Assembly: GCA_017621015.1 (NCBI GenBank)
Contig: JAGAUC010000223.1
Span: 1 to 7,257 of the forward strand
DNA length: 7,257 nucleotides
Source: Clostridia bacterium
GTDB lineage: Bacteria; Bacillota; Clostridia; Oscillospirales; CAG-272
Reading direction: 5' to 3'
Made by a program: the position numbers and the translations under genes. The first letter of the stretch is position 1. Each line of letters begins with the position of its first letter. Under the pieces are notes generated by a model. That model was not told the DNA's origin. It ran no database searches and worked only from the letters and a program-made list of their open reading frames with translations. This document shows positions 1-7,179 of the stretch, one piece after another.

Positions 1-186
1 CGCTGGATCCCAAAAGGGACAAAGATTGAAAATTATTCTGACGCCTATCTGACTAAGGTCGAGAGGTGGCTTAATAACTATCCGCGCGGAAAGTATAACT
101 ATCAATCGAGCGAAGAACTATTCGCTGCTGAACTCTCAAAACTCGGTATCAAAAATTTTTTTGAGAAATTTTACAGAAACACTTGA
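1..186 (+). CDS. IS30-family transposase, C-terminal fragment (5' end outside window)
   Basis: Frame 1 is open from the first base to a TGA at 184-186, giving 61 residues. The fragment starts RWIPKGT and continues with VERWLNNYPRGKYNYQSSEELF. This matches the conserved end of IS30-family DDE transposases, where a (R)RFxPKGTD stretch is followed by LNNRPRKxLGYxTPxExF. The family cuts and joins DNA at the inverted repeats of its own element. The three catalytic acidic residues lie upstream of this segment, so they fall outside the window and intactness cannot be judged. What is present has no stop or frameshift and ends naturally. It runs convergently toward the two-gene carbohydrase operon and is separated from it by a bidirectional terminator. 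The AT-rich base composition differs from the GC-richer operon, as expected for an acquired element. The family call is fairly secure; activity is unknown. Confidence 0.8.
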   Translation, partial: RWIPKGTKIENYSDAYLTKVERWLNNYPRGKYNYQSSEELFAAELSKLGIKNFFEKFYRNT

Positions 187-195
187 CAAATTACC
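1..195 (+). mobile_element. Right end of an IS30-family insertion sequence (partial, boundary approximate)
   Basis: The transposase 3' end implies that the right end of an insertion sequence lies shortly after 186, since IS30-type elements normally end within a few tens of bases of the stop codon. The sequence around 181-195, including TTGACA at 183-188, is a plausible terminal inverted repeat. This cannot be confirmed because the left end, which should carry the matching repeat, is outside the window. No target duplication can be assessed, so the right boundary given is an estimate. Confidence 0.4.
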
Positions 196-218
196 AAATC
201 TCCACGAATCCAAAGCAT

Positions 219-271
219 AAAAATTCGCTCATGACGGAAAGGTCGCGTCCGTCATGAGCGATGGATTTTTT
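219..271. terminator. Bidirectional intrinsic terminator between the operon and the IS element
   Basis: A perfect 13-bp stem pairs 225-237 (TCGCTCATGACGG) with 249-261 (CCGTCATGAGCGA) around an 11-nt loop at 238-248. On the minus strand the stem is followed directly by ATTTTTA (from the A-run at 219-223), so it can end the operon transcript; the operon's last stop codon is at 275-273, 11 nt before the stem. On the plus strand a T6 run at 266-271 starts 4 nt after the stem, so it can also stop transcripts coming from the IS element. Both readings fit intrinsic (Rho-independent) termination. Confidence 0.88.
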
Positions 272-272
272 G

Positions 273-3209
273 TTATTTTGCAGCAAAATACTCCGAAAGC
301 CCCACCGCGTGGTCGCTGATGCGACGCACCGAAGCGGCAAAGGCGAGATATTTTCCCTCACAGACCGTGAGAACCGTTCGCACAAGTCCGCCGTCTGCGG
401 TTTGTCGACTTCCGATCGTAAAGGTCTCGCTTCCCCCTCGCGCCTTCAGCACCGTTCCGTCTGCGAGGTTCTCACACGCGGGATCCTCGACCTCGCGGCT
501 CACCGAATCCACAAGGCTTCCGTCGGAAGCATAGGTATAGACCGTAACCACCGAGTGGAAATTGCTGTTATAAATGCCCTTGTTGACGTTTTGATTGGAC
601 GCCATGGGCTCGCCGCGGTAGATCTCCTCAAACTCGCCGACCTCGGCCGCCGTCAGAAGCCGCCCACTCTCATCCATAAAGGTGTTCGCGTGGCGATCGG
701 TGCCGTAGGTAACGTGGCACATATACATGGTGTTGTCCGTGCCCACCTTGCGGTAAAGGCCCTGGTCGTTGTCGCGGAAGCGGTACCACGTCCAGCCCAC
801 CGCGGCTCCCGACTCCAGAAGCGTGAGCGCGTAATGCTCGTAATAATCCGCGCGGTTTTGTTGGGTCTCGACCAGCTGTCCCGCGCCGCAGGAGTTGGCC
901 AGCGGATAGCCGCTGGCGTCAAGAGAGTCCGCCGCCTTGGCATAAAACTCGGTCACGATAAAGGGCTTGCCCGAGTAGCGATAAATATTGCGGATGGTCT
1001 CAAGGCTCGGGTTGGCGTTTCCGTAAAGGTTGACGGTAACGATATCCAGATAGTAGCCTGCCGCACGCAAATAGCCCTCGTCGGTAAGACAGGTATGGTA
1101 CACACGCGAGCCGATATACATATGATTGGGATCGGCGGCGCGGAGCGCCTCGCGGCAGACCTTACTGTATCTGGCGTACAAAAAGCCAAGGAATTCACTG
1201 TTCATTTTGGCATGCTCGGGAGAGCTCTGGAAGGCGGCAAGCGTCGGCACCGCCGTGCCCATTCGCCGCGCCACCCACGTCCAAGCCGTCGCGTAGGAGA
1301 AGGCGTTTGTGGGCTCGGTGGGATCCAGCAGCAGATAACGGTCGAGAATATCGGGTCCGGCCGGCTGCTCGTTGTCGGTGGTATAGCCAAAAAGATTGGA
1401 CATTTGAGCATAGCCGCGGCTGCCGATCAGCTCACCAAGGCTCTCGCGCGCATATTTCACGAAATCGGGATCAAACACATTGATGGTGTTGTTGTGGGGA
1501 TACAGTCCCTCACAAAGCGTGGCACGCCCGATGCTGTTCATATACGGGCGGATGACGCTTGTACCCACGACCACGGCAAGCCCGTTTTGCTGCTCCAGAA
1601 GCCGATCCACGTCGCCAAGGTGATCCACCGTAAAGCCGATCTCCTTCAGCGAGGCGGAAATCTCCCGATAATAGGTCTCCCTATCGCCGTATTTTTCCAG
1701 CGAATAGTGCTTATGATTGTCCGAATCGCCAAGGCAAACGGTGTTGATGCCAATGGCAAAAAAGGGGTTGCCGAGAGGGTCGATGATATAGGTGCGCACG
1801 CCATGCTTTTCGGTGTGGAAGAAGCCGGTTGCCTGCCCCTTGAAGCCGGCGTTGGCAATGCCGCCGTACACGTCCTTTTCCACCCTTTTGTGCCCGAAGG
1901 GCGAGGCCAGAAAGGGCGTGCCCTTGGAGGTACCCAACGTCTCTACCGTACGAATGTATTTTTCCGGGTGACTCTCGTCAAAGCCGACGCGCCCCCCGTT
2001 CTCGGTCCAGCAGCAGCTCGGGATCCACTTCATCTCACGGGTAAAGTCACCGGTGGGCACAGTAGCGGCGTAGCCCCGGGGCGCAAGCTCGCCCAGCTCC
2101 TCGTGATAGATAAGGTTTCCCTCCCCGTCACGAGGGAATATCCTGTCACTAAGACCGCCAAACCACTCGTCCGCAAGCATCTCGGCGTAGCCCCAGGGCT
2201 CAAAGCCGCAATTTTCGCTTTGCGGCAGATCAAATACCACCGAGCCGAGCGCAGGTGTGCCAAGCTCGATCACGGGCTTGCCGTAGTGCGACTCCTTGGA
2301 GCTCATAAAGATGACGATGGCGTCCTCATGTCCCTCGTTGGACACACAGAAGGAGACCGTGATGCTGCCGTCCGCGCCGCGCGCCTGCTTTTTCAGGTGC
2401 TCGCGGATGTCCACGTTCAGATAGCCGCCCTCGCAATGAATATCCTTGGCCAGGAGCTCGCCCGTGGCCGCCAGTTCCCGATGGTTGTTGTAATTGAGCG
2501 CATCCTCGGTCCACTTGGTATCGGTGGCAAACACCGACATATTGTAATATTTCCGCGTGGGTCTATGCTCGGTGCCCATCACGAAAAGGCGAAGCCGCGC
2601 GGGACTTCCCCCGTCCAAAAGCCTCACCGCCTCCTCGTCCAGCGTAAACTTAAAATAGGAGGCGCGGTAAAGATCGGTGTCTGCGTCACCGGTGTTGCGG
2701 ACCTGAAGCCGATCGGTCTTGCCATAATTGGTGGTGCGGTGCTGGTAGTTTTCCTCGTTAAAGATAAAGGTGTCGTCACTCGCCACCACCTCGTAGGTCT
2801 TCTCGGGCTCGCTCGAAAGCACGGGCTTGCCGTCCTCGTCCCTCTTACCGCCATAGTACAGCACCACCGCGGTGCCGTAGCGGCGCAGACCGTATGCGCC
2901 CAAAACGAACGGGCGGACGACCAGCTCAAACGCTTTTTCGGTCGGCAGAGCCAACAACGTGACCTGCACGTTCTTCTCCGAGAACGTCACACGCACGTCC
3001 CACGGCTTAGCAACGGGGATGCCCTCCTCGCCCGGCATCAGGAGCGCCGCCTCGAAGCTCGGCTCCCCCTGGGAGCCGAGCATAAAGCTAAGGGACGCGT
3101 CAAAGCCCGTAGCCTTGACGTTTTCGATTTTACATCCAAGATACGAAACCACGCTCTCGCGGCAAAACGCCTCGTTTTGCGCCAGCTCGGGAATGGTTGC
3201 TGTTTTCAT
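273..3209 (-). CDS. Leaderless clan GH-A glycoside hydrolase (GH50/agarase-like) with CBM96-like module, paralogue of upstream gene
   Basis: This 978-residue protein probably hydrolyses a glycosidic bond by a retaining mechanism. Domains: beta-sandwich about 28-130 (ends VVRPFVLGAYGLRRYG); CBM96/DNRLRE-type module about 140-316 (ASDDT at 143-147, W233); conserved connector 335-455 with DEWFGGL at 347-353; catalytic barrel about 460-870; beta-rich tail to 978. HGVRTYIIDPLGNPFFAIG resembles the GH50 barrel entry. TDNE places the likely acid/base at E614, and KPFIVTEF the likely nucleophile at E754. The start at 3209 is preferred over an in-frame ATG at 3227 because AAAGGA lies 7 nt before it. 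No signal peptide, membrane segment or sorting motif is visible, and 15 cysteines suggest a cytoplasmic protein. It follows the secreted paralogue by 14 nt and shares its promoter. The clan call is firm; family and substrate are inference, and a novel relative of GH50 is possible. Confidence 0.8.
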   Translation of the reverse strand: MKTATIPELAQNEAFCRESVVSYLGCKIENVKATGFDASLSFMLGSQGEPSFEAALLMPGEEGIPVAKPWDVRVTFSEKNVQVTLLALPTEKAFELVVRPFVLGAYGLRRYGTAVVLYYGGKRDEDGKPVLSSEPEKTYEVVASDDTFIFNEENYQHRTTNYGKTDRLQVRNTGDADTDLYRASYFKFTLDEEAVRLLDGGSPARLRLFVMGTEHRPTRKYYNMSVFATDTKWTEDALNYNNHRELAATGELLAKDIHCEGGYLNVDIREHLKKQARGADGSITVSFCVSNEGHEDAIVIFMSSKESHYGKPVIELGTPALGSVVFDLPQSENCGFEPWGYAEMLADEWFGGLSDRIFPRDGEGNLIYHEELGELAPRGYAATVPTGDFTREMKWIPSCCWTENGGRVGFDESHPEKYIRTVETLGTSKGTPFLASPFGHKRVEKDVYGGIANAGFKGQATGFFHTEKHGVRTYIIDPLGNPFFAIGINTVCLGDSDNHKHYSLEKYGDRETYYREISASLKEIGFTVDHLGDVDRLLEQQNGLAVVVGTSVIRPYMNSIGRATLCEGLYPHNNTINVFDPDFVKYARESLGELIGSRGYAQMSNLFGYTTDNEQPAGPDILDRYLLLDPTEPTNAFSYATAWTWVARRMGTAVPTLAAFQSSPEHAKMNSEFLGFLYARYSKVCREALRAADPNHMYIGSRVYHTCLTDEGYLRAAGYYLDIVTVNLYGNANPSLETIRNIYRYSGKPFIVTEFYAKAADSLDASGYPLANSCGAGQLVETQQNRADYYEHYALTLLESGAAVGWTWYRFRDNDQGLYRKVGTDNTMYMCHVTYGTDRHANTFMDESGRLLTAAEVGEFEEIYRGEPMASNQNVNKGIYNSNFHSVVTVYTYASDGSLVDSVSREVEDPACENLADGTVLKARGGSETFTIGSRQTADGGLVRTVLTVCEGKYLAFAASVRRISDHAVGLSEYFAAK

Positions 3210-3216
3210 GGTACTG

Positions 3217-3222
3217 TCCTTT
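3217..3222 (-). promoter_or_regulatory. Ribosome binding site of the second operon gene (decides its start)
   Basis: On the minus strand AAAGGA (within AGAAAGGA) is followed by 7 nt and then ATG at 3209-3207. This good Shine-Dalgarno site favours that ATG over the upstream in-frame ATG at 3227-3225, which overlaps the previous stop codon in an ATGA arrangement. The site lies just after the TGA of the first gene (3226-3224), so ribosomes ending there could reinitiate, giving coupled translation. Confidence 0.75.
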
Positions 3223-3223
3223 C

Positions 3224-6200
3224 TCATTCGTTCTCGTTTGCGTCAAAATAATTCACGATGCCCATCATGTGATCGCTGATGCTTTGGATCGCGCCCGAAA
3301 GCGCCAGATATTTACCCTTGTAAACGGTAAGAACCGTCTCGGTGTAGCCGCCGTCCTCGCCCACCACTGTGCCGACGGTGAAGGTCCTGCCGTCCTTGCG
3401 TGCGGTCAGCGTCGTTCCATCTGCCGGGTGCTCGCTTTCGGGCGTCAGCACTTCATAGCTCTTGGAATCGGTCAGCTTCCCATTACGGTCATAGGTGTAG
3501 ACCGTCACGGTCGAGTTGAAATTGTTGTTATACACACCCTTGTTGATGTTCTGGTTGGAGGCCATCGCATCCCCCCAGTACGTGGTGTAATAAATGCCGC
3601 CGATGTCCTTGGCGGGCAGAATGTTTCCGTGCTCATCCATAAAGGTGTGCGCTGTCGGAAGCTCGCCGTAGGTCACGTAAAGCATAATAAGCGTATTGCT
3701 GCCCGTGCTGTAAAGGCTCTGGTCGTTGTCGCGGAAGCGGTACCACACCCAGCCTACACACGCCTTGGACTCGAGAAGCGCCATCGCGTAGTGCTCATAG
3801 TAATCGGCTCTCTCCCTTTGGGTCTCGACCACGATGCCCGCACCGCAGGAGTTAGCAAGCGGATAGCCGTTGGCGTCAATGGCATCCATGCCCTTGGCAA
3901 AGAATTCCGTCACGATAAAGGGCTTGCCCGAATTGCGGTAAATGCCCGAAATGGTCGTCGCAAGCGGATTCATGCCGCCATAGAGGTTGATGGTCAGAAC
4001 GTCCAGATAGTAGCCCGCGGCTCGGTGATAGCCCTCGTCGGTATAGCACAGACCGTGCGCGCGTGAGCCGAGATACATATGATTTTGATCGACCGTGCGG
4101 ATGGCATCGCGGATGACGCCGTAATTTCTCGCATACACAAAGGCGAGGAATTCGCTGTTAAGCGCCGCGCGGTCGGGCGACTCCTGTACGTCCGCCAGCG
4201 TAGGAACGGGGTTATCCAGCCGTCTGGCCAGCCAGGTCCACGCCGTGGCATACGAGAAGGCGTTGCCGGCATCCTCGTCGGGATTGAGCATCAGATAACG
4301 CTCCAGAATGTCCTTGCCCGAGGGAAGCTCGTTGTCCACCGTATAACCGAAGACCTGCGGATTGTCGGCATAGCCACCCGCTTTGATGGCCTCGGGAATG
4401 ATGCTGTTCATGCTCTTTTCGAAATCGGGATCGAACACATTAAGCGTATTGTTAAACGGGAACACACCCTCGCTGACCTGCTCGCGTCCGATCGAGGCCA
4501 TATAGCGGCGAAGGCCGGGAAGCATAACCACCGCAGGAAGTCCGCTTTGCACCTCAAGAAGAGTAGCGTAGTCACTCTCAAAGGCCACGTTGACGCCCAT
4601 CTCCTTCAGCGAGGCGGTGATCTCTTTGAAGTAATTTTCTCTTGTTTCAAATGTGCTTAGCGAATACGCCTTTTGGTTGGCCGTGGAGCCAATGCTCACG
4701 TCATTCATACCGACCGCGAAAAAGGGATTGCCCAGGGGATCGATGATATAGGTGCGCACGCCGTGCCTTTCGGTATGGAAGAAGCCGGTGGCCTCGCCCT
4801 TAAAGCCGGCATTGGTAATGCCACCGTAAACGTCGTACTCCGAGAGGGTCTCGGCATAGCTCGATTCCAGGAACCGATTGGCCGCACTTGTACCGAGCGT
4901 GCTGAGCGTGCGGGCAAACTTCTGCTGCTCCCACTCGGCATCGCTCACCTTGTAGCCGCTCGCCGCCTTGTTTGTCCATACGGTATCGTATTTCCATACG
5001 ATCTCTTGCGAAAAGTCTCCCTTAGCATCGGAGGCGGCATAGCCCAGGGGGGCAAACGCCCCAAGATCATCATAATAGATGACGTCTCCGTTTTCATCCT
5101 TCGGATAGATCTTATCGCGAAGGCCGCCAAACCACTCGTCCACCAGCATTTCGGCATAGCCGAAGGGCTCGTAGCCGGCGTTGGCCATCTTGCCGTAATT
5201 GAGCGAAAGATCGTACATCGAGTTTTTGATCTCAATGGTCGGCGCATAGCCCGACTCCTTGGAGCGCAGGCTGATGAGCGCCGCGTCGGCGCCGCCCGCA
5301 TTGGAGATACGGAAGGACACGGTCAGCGTTCCGTCCTCGGCCACAAGCTGCTCGCGCAGATATCCGAGAACGTCGATGGAGATATATCCCTCTCTCTTAA
5401 AGGGGCCCTCGTAGACCAGATCCTGCGTGGCACCCATACGGTTGTCGGTATGCGACTTGTAGGTCAGCGTGCTCTCCTTCCAGTTGCTGTCGGCGGCGTG
5501 AACGAGAAGATCGCCGTCCTTACCCTCCACGCTCTTGACATAAATGCGGAGCTTGGCGGAGACCGCCGAATCCAGTGCCTTTACGGTGTCGGCATCCAGC
5601 GTGAACTGAACGTACGCCGCCTGATAGTCATACGTGTTGACGTCGCCCGTGTTCTTGACATAAAGCGTGGTCGCGTCACCAAACGCGGTAAGACCGCTTC
5701 CACCGTGATTGAAGATATAGGTGTCATCGGTGGCCGCCACCGAGATGGTATGGCTCTTTTTAGCCTCCAGAATGGGATAGCCATCCGCATCCCGCTGACC
5801 ATCATACGAAAGCGTGACCGAATTGCCGTAGCGGCGAATGCCGTCCATCCCGAGTACGTACGGACGAACCACCACCTCAAGCACCGTGCCCGTCGGCCAG
5901 ATGGGAATGTCGTCCACCCGAAGCGCCGCCAGATAACTGTAACCAAAGGTATCCTTGGCAGAATACGTATTGCCGAGCGAATCGCAGACCGTCTCGTAAA
6001 CCACCTTGCTGCGGGCCCCCAGCGTGTCCGCCACCAGCCTACCCTCGTCGTCGGTATCCAGAAGAATGACCTCGTAGCCAATGCGGTTGTAGCCGAGATC
6101 GTTGACGCCAAGCACCGTGCGAAGCGAAAATTTGCCGTCCTCGGGCTTTGTCACCTGATAGCCCACGTAGTCCGCCGCCGGCTCGCGCTTGAGCTCAATG

Positions 6201-6904
6201 GTGTACTCGCTGTCGGTCTTGACGATGAGGTTTTTCATCTCCACCTGCCAGGAGTCAAAATAGTTGTCGAAATAGCGGACCGCATACGAGGAGTATACAT
6301 TGGGGTCAAAGCGGATGATGTTGAAATCCAGCATCTTTTCGCCGTTGATAAACATCTCGCTGATACCGCTCTGCGGCGTAAAGACACAGCGGATGTTGTA
6401 CCATTTTCCCAGCTCCAGCTGAATGTCGGTCTTGCCCGCACCGTCGTTGCCCGTATACAGATACCCCTTGCTGTCAATGCGTACCGCGTTAAAGCGGGTC
6501 GGGGTCTGCGTGGTCTTGTTTTCATAGATCCAGCAAAGGAAAGAAAGCGGACTCTGCTCGGGCGTGTAGTTCTGCGCATCGCGCACGCCCGTCGGGAACG
6601 CGTTAAAATAGAAATCTCCCTCCAACGAGAAGGTGCGGTAGGTGCCGAGGATGTTATTGTCATCCCAAATAAAGAACGCGCCCCTCTTGTAGTTGGAGAC
6701 GTACGGTGTGCCGTCCTCGGTCTCCAGGCGATTCCAGCTTCCCTGTCGGTCCTCCACCTTGTAACCCGCCTCGGTGTCGGTAAGAAGATTCCACACAAGA
6801 TCGTCGGCCGAAGCGCTCATCAAAAGACCGAGTGCCACAACCGTCATAAACAACGCGGTCACAAGCAGCCGACCGAGACCTGACATTTTTTTCGTTTTCT
6901 TCAT
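3224..6904 (-). CDS. Secreted multidomain clan GH-A glycoside hydrolase (GH50/agarase-like) with LamG-like and CBM96-like modules
   Basis: This 1226-residue protein is probably a retaining polysaccharide hydrolase acting outside the cell. Residues 1-33 form a signal peptide: MKKTKK, a hydrophobic core at about 13-29, and ASA before DD. Then come a laminin-G/concanavalin-like domain about 36-232 (LGKWYNIR at 165-172, FINGEKM at 185-191), a beta-sandwich about 240-370, a CBM96/DNRLRE-type carbohydrate-binding module about 386-560 (ATDDTY at 391-396, W475), a connector with DEWFGGL at 589-595, the catalytic barrel about 706-1115, and a beta-rich tail. HGVRTYIIDPLGNPFFAVG (714-732) resembles GH50 barrel entry. 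E859 in GYTVDNEL is the likely acid/base and E1000 in KPFIVTEF the likely nucleophile. No dockerin, LPxTG or S-layer motif is visible, so it looks freely released. An upstream in-frame GTG at 6961 abuts the promoter -10 and is rejected. Clan and secretion are firm; exact family and substrate are not. Confidence 0.85.
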   Translation of the reverse strand: MKKTKKMSGLGRLLVTALFMTVVALGLLMSASADDLVWNLLTDTEAGYKVEDRQGSWNRLETEDGTPYVSNYKRGAFFIWDDNNILGTYRTFSLEGDFYFNAFPTGVRDAQNYTPEQSPLSFLCWIYENKTTQTPTRFNAVRIDSKGYLYTGNDGAGKTDIQLELGKWYNIRCVFTPQSGISEMFINGEKMLDFNIIRFDPNVYSSYAVRYFDNYFDSWQVEMKNLIVKTDSEYTIELKREPAADYVGYQVTKPEDGKFSLRTVLGVNDLGYNRIGYEVILLDTDDEGRLVADTLGARSKVVYETVCDSLGNTYSAKDTFGYSYLAALRVDDIPIWPTGTVLEVVVRPYVLGMDGIRRYGNSVTLSYDGQRDADGYPILEAKKSHTISVAATDDTYIFNHGGSGLTAFGDATTLYVKNTGDVNTYDYQAAYVQFTLDADTVKALDSAVSAKLRIYVKSVEGKDGDLLVHAADSNWKESTLTYKSHTDNRMGATQDLVYEGPFKREGYISIDVLGYLREQLVAEDGTLTVSFRISNAGGADAALISLRSKESGYAPTIEIKNSMYDLSLNYGKMANAGYEPFGYAEMLVDEWFGGLRDKIYPKDENGDVIYYDDLGAFAPLGYAASDAKGDFSQEIVWKYDTVWTNKAASGYKVSDAEWEQQKFARTLSTLGTSAANRFLESSYAETLSEYDVYGGITNAGFKGEATGFFHTERHGVRTYIIDPLGNPFFAVGMNDVSIGSTANQKAYSLSTFETRENYFKEITASLKEMGVNVAFESDYATLLEVQSGLPAVVMLPGLRRYMASIGREQVSEGVFPFNNTLNVFDPDFEKSMNSIIPEAIKAGGYADNPQVFGYTVDNELPSGKDILERYLMLNPDEDAGNAFSYATAWTWLARRLDNPVPTLADVQESPDRAALNSEFLAFVYARNYGVIRDAIRTVDQNHMYLGSRAHGLCYTDEGYHRAAGYYLDVLTINLYGGMNPLATTISGIYRNSGKPFIVTEFFAKGMDAIDANGYPLANSCGAGIVVETQRERADYYEHYAMALLESKACVGWVWYRFRDNDQSLYSTGSNTLIMLYVTYGELPTAHTFMDEHGNILPAKDIGGIYYTTYWGDAMASNQNINKGVYNNNFNSTVTVYTYDRNGKLTDSKSYEVLTPESEHPADGTTLTARKDGRTFTVGTVVGEDGGYTETVLTVYKGKYLALSGAIQSISDHMMGIVNYFDANENE

Positions 6905-6910
6905 AGCAAT

Positions 6911-6920
6911 TCCTTCCCCT
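6911..6920 (-). promoter_or_regulatory. Ribosome binding site of the first operon gene
   Basis: The minus strand reads AGGGGAAGGA, then ATTGCT, then ATG at 6904-6902. AAGGA with a 6-nt gap to the ATG is a strong Bacillota-type Shine-Dalgarno site. The ATG begins MKKTKK, a typical signal-peptide start, which confirms the choice. Confidence 0.85.
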
Positions 6921-6952
6921 TGTTTTTGGTTACTCGGACATATTTTCACTTT

Positions 6953-6982
6953 ATTATACACGATAACTCAACAATTTTGCAA
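6953..6982 (-). promoter_or_regulatory. Sigma-A type promoter of the carbohydrase operon
   Basis: On the minus strand a -35 like TTGCAA (6977-6982) is separated by 18 nt from a perfect -10 TATAAT (6953-6958). Transcription would start near 6946, leaving an untranslated leader of about 40 nt before the ATG at 6904. The spacer is one base longer than optimal and there is no extended -10 TGn. An A/T-rich stretch (runs of T on the minus strand at 6983-6989) lies just upstream and might act as an UP-like element. No clear operator palindrome or catabolite-response site was found around it. Confidence 0.75.
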
Positions 6983-7085
6983 GAAAAAAACAATATAAGC
7001 AATAGACAATAATTTACTTTTTGTAAAACCTATAACCTTTAAATTTTGATTTGTCGATGCGTTTTCGTCTGCTGGGGATACGGTC

Positions 7086-7102
7086 GCTTTTTGAAAAAAA
7101 GC
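7086..7102. repeat. Small A/T-rich inverted repeat
   Basis: GCTTTTT (7086-7092) pairs with AAAAAGC (7096-7102) around a 3-nt loop, giving a 7-bp stem. A second short pairing, AAAAG with CTTTT, overlaps it to the right (about 7098-7117). No T-run follows on the side a terminator would need. It may belong to the same dispersed intergenic repeat as the hairpins further right, but that is inference. Confidence 0.45.
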
Positions 7103-7152
7103 TCCGCAAAAACTTTTACTGAATGGGTCTGCACAAACTTCACGTCATTTTA

Positions 7153-7178
7153 GACGGAAAGCCGCAAGGCTTCCCGTC
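7153..7178 (-). repeat. Imperfect hairpin, 11-bp stem with 4-nt loop
   Basis: GACGGAAAGCC (7153-7163) faces GGCTTCCCGTC (7168-7178) with a GCAA loop at 7164-7167 as read on the plus strand. The single mismatch is A with C on the plus strand. On the minus strand it becomes a U-G wobble, so the stem is continuous in a minus-strand RNA. Against this, the plus-strand loop is a GNRA tetraloop, so the strand is not certain. It is not followed by a T-run on either strand and so does not look like a terminator. Confidence 0.65.
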
Positions 7179-7179
7179 A

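Noticed and set aside
183..211. TTGACA at 183-188 as an outward promoter from the IS end.
   Set aside because: At the expected spacing the sequence is GAATCC, not a -10 box, and any transcript would run into the terminator and antisense to the operon.
261..3251. A 996-codon open frame on the plus strand, opposite the leaderless hydrolase.
   Set aside because: It mirrors the codon-biased gene on the other strand, has no ribosome binding site, and its translation shows no recognisable domain. The minus-strand frame has catalytic motifs, an RBS and a matching paralogue.
4673..6883. A 736-codon open frame on the plus strand, opposite the secreted hydrolase.
   Set aside because: Same shadow effect of codon bias; it lies entirely antisense to the signal-peptide, LamG-like and CBM96-like coding region and resembles no family.
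6904..6961. Extension of the first gene to an in-frame GTG at 6961.
   Set aside because: The GTG directly abuts the TATAAT -10 box, upstream of the expected transcription start, and the extension would hide the signal peptide behind 19 hydrophilic residues.
6990..7012. Repeated ATTG/CAAT words upstream of the promoter as a possible operator.
   Set aside because: The words are not arranged as a clear palindrome or regular direct repeat and the stretch is simply AT-rich.
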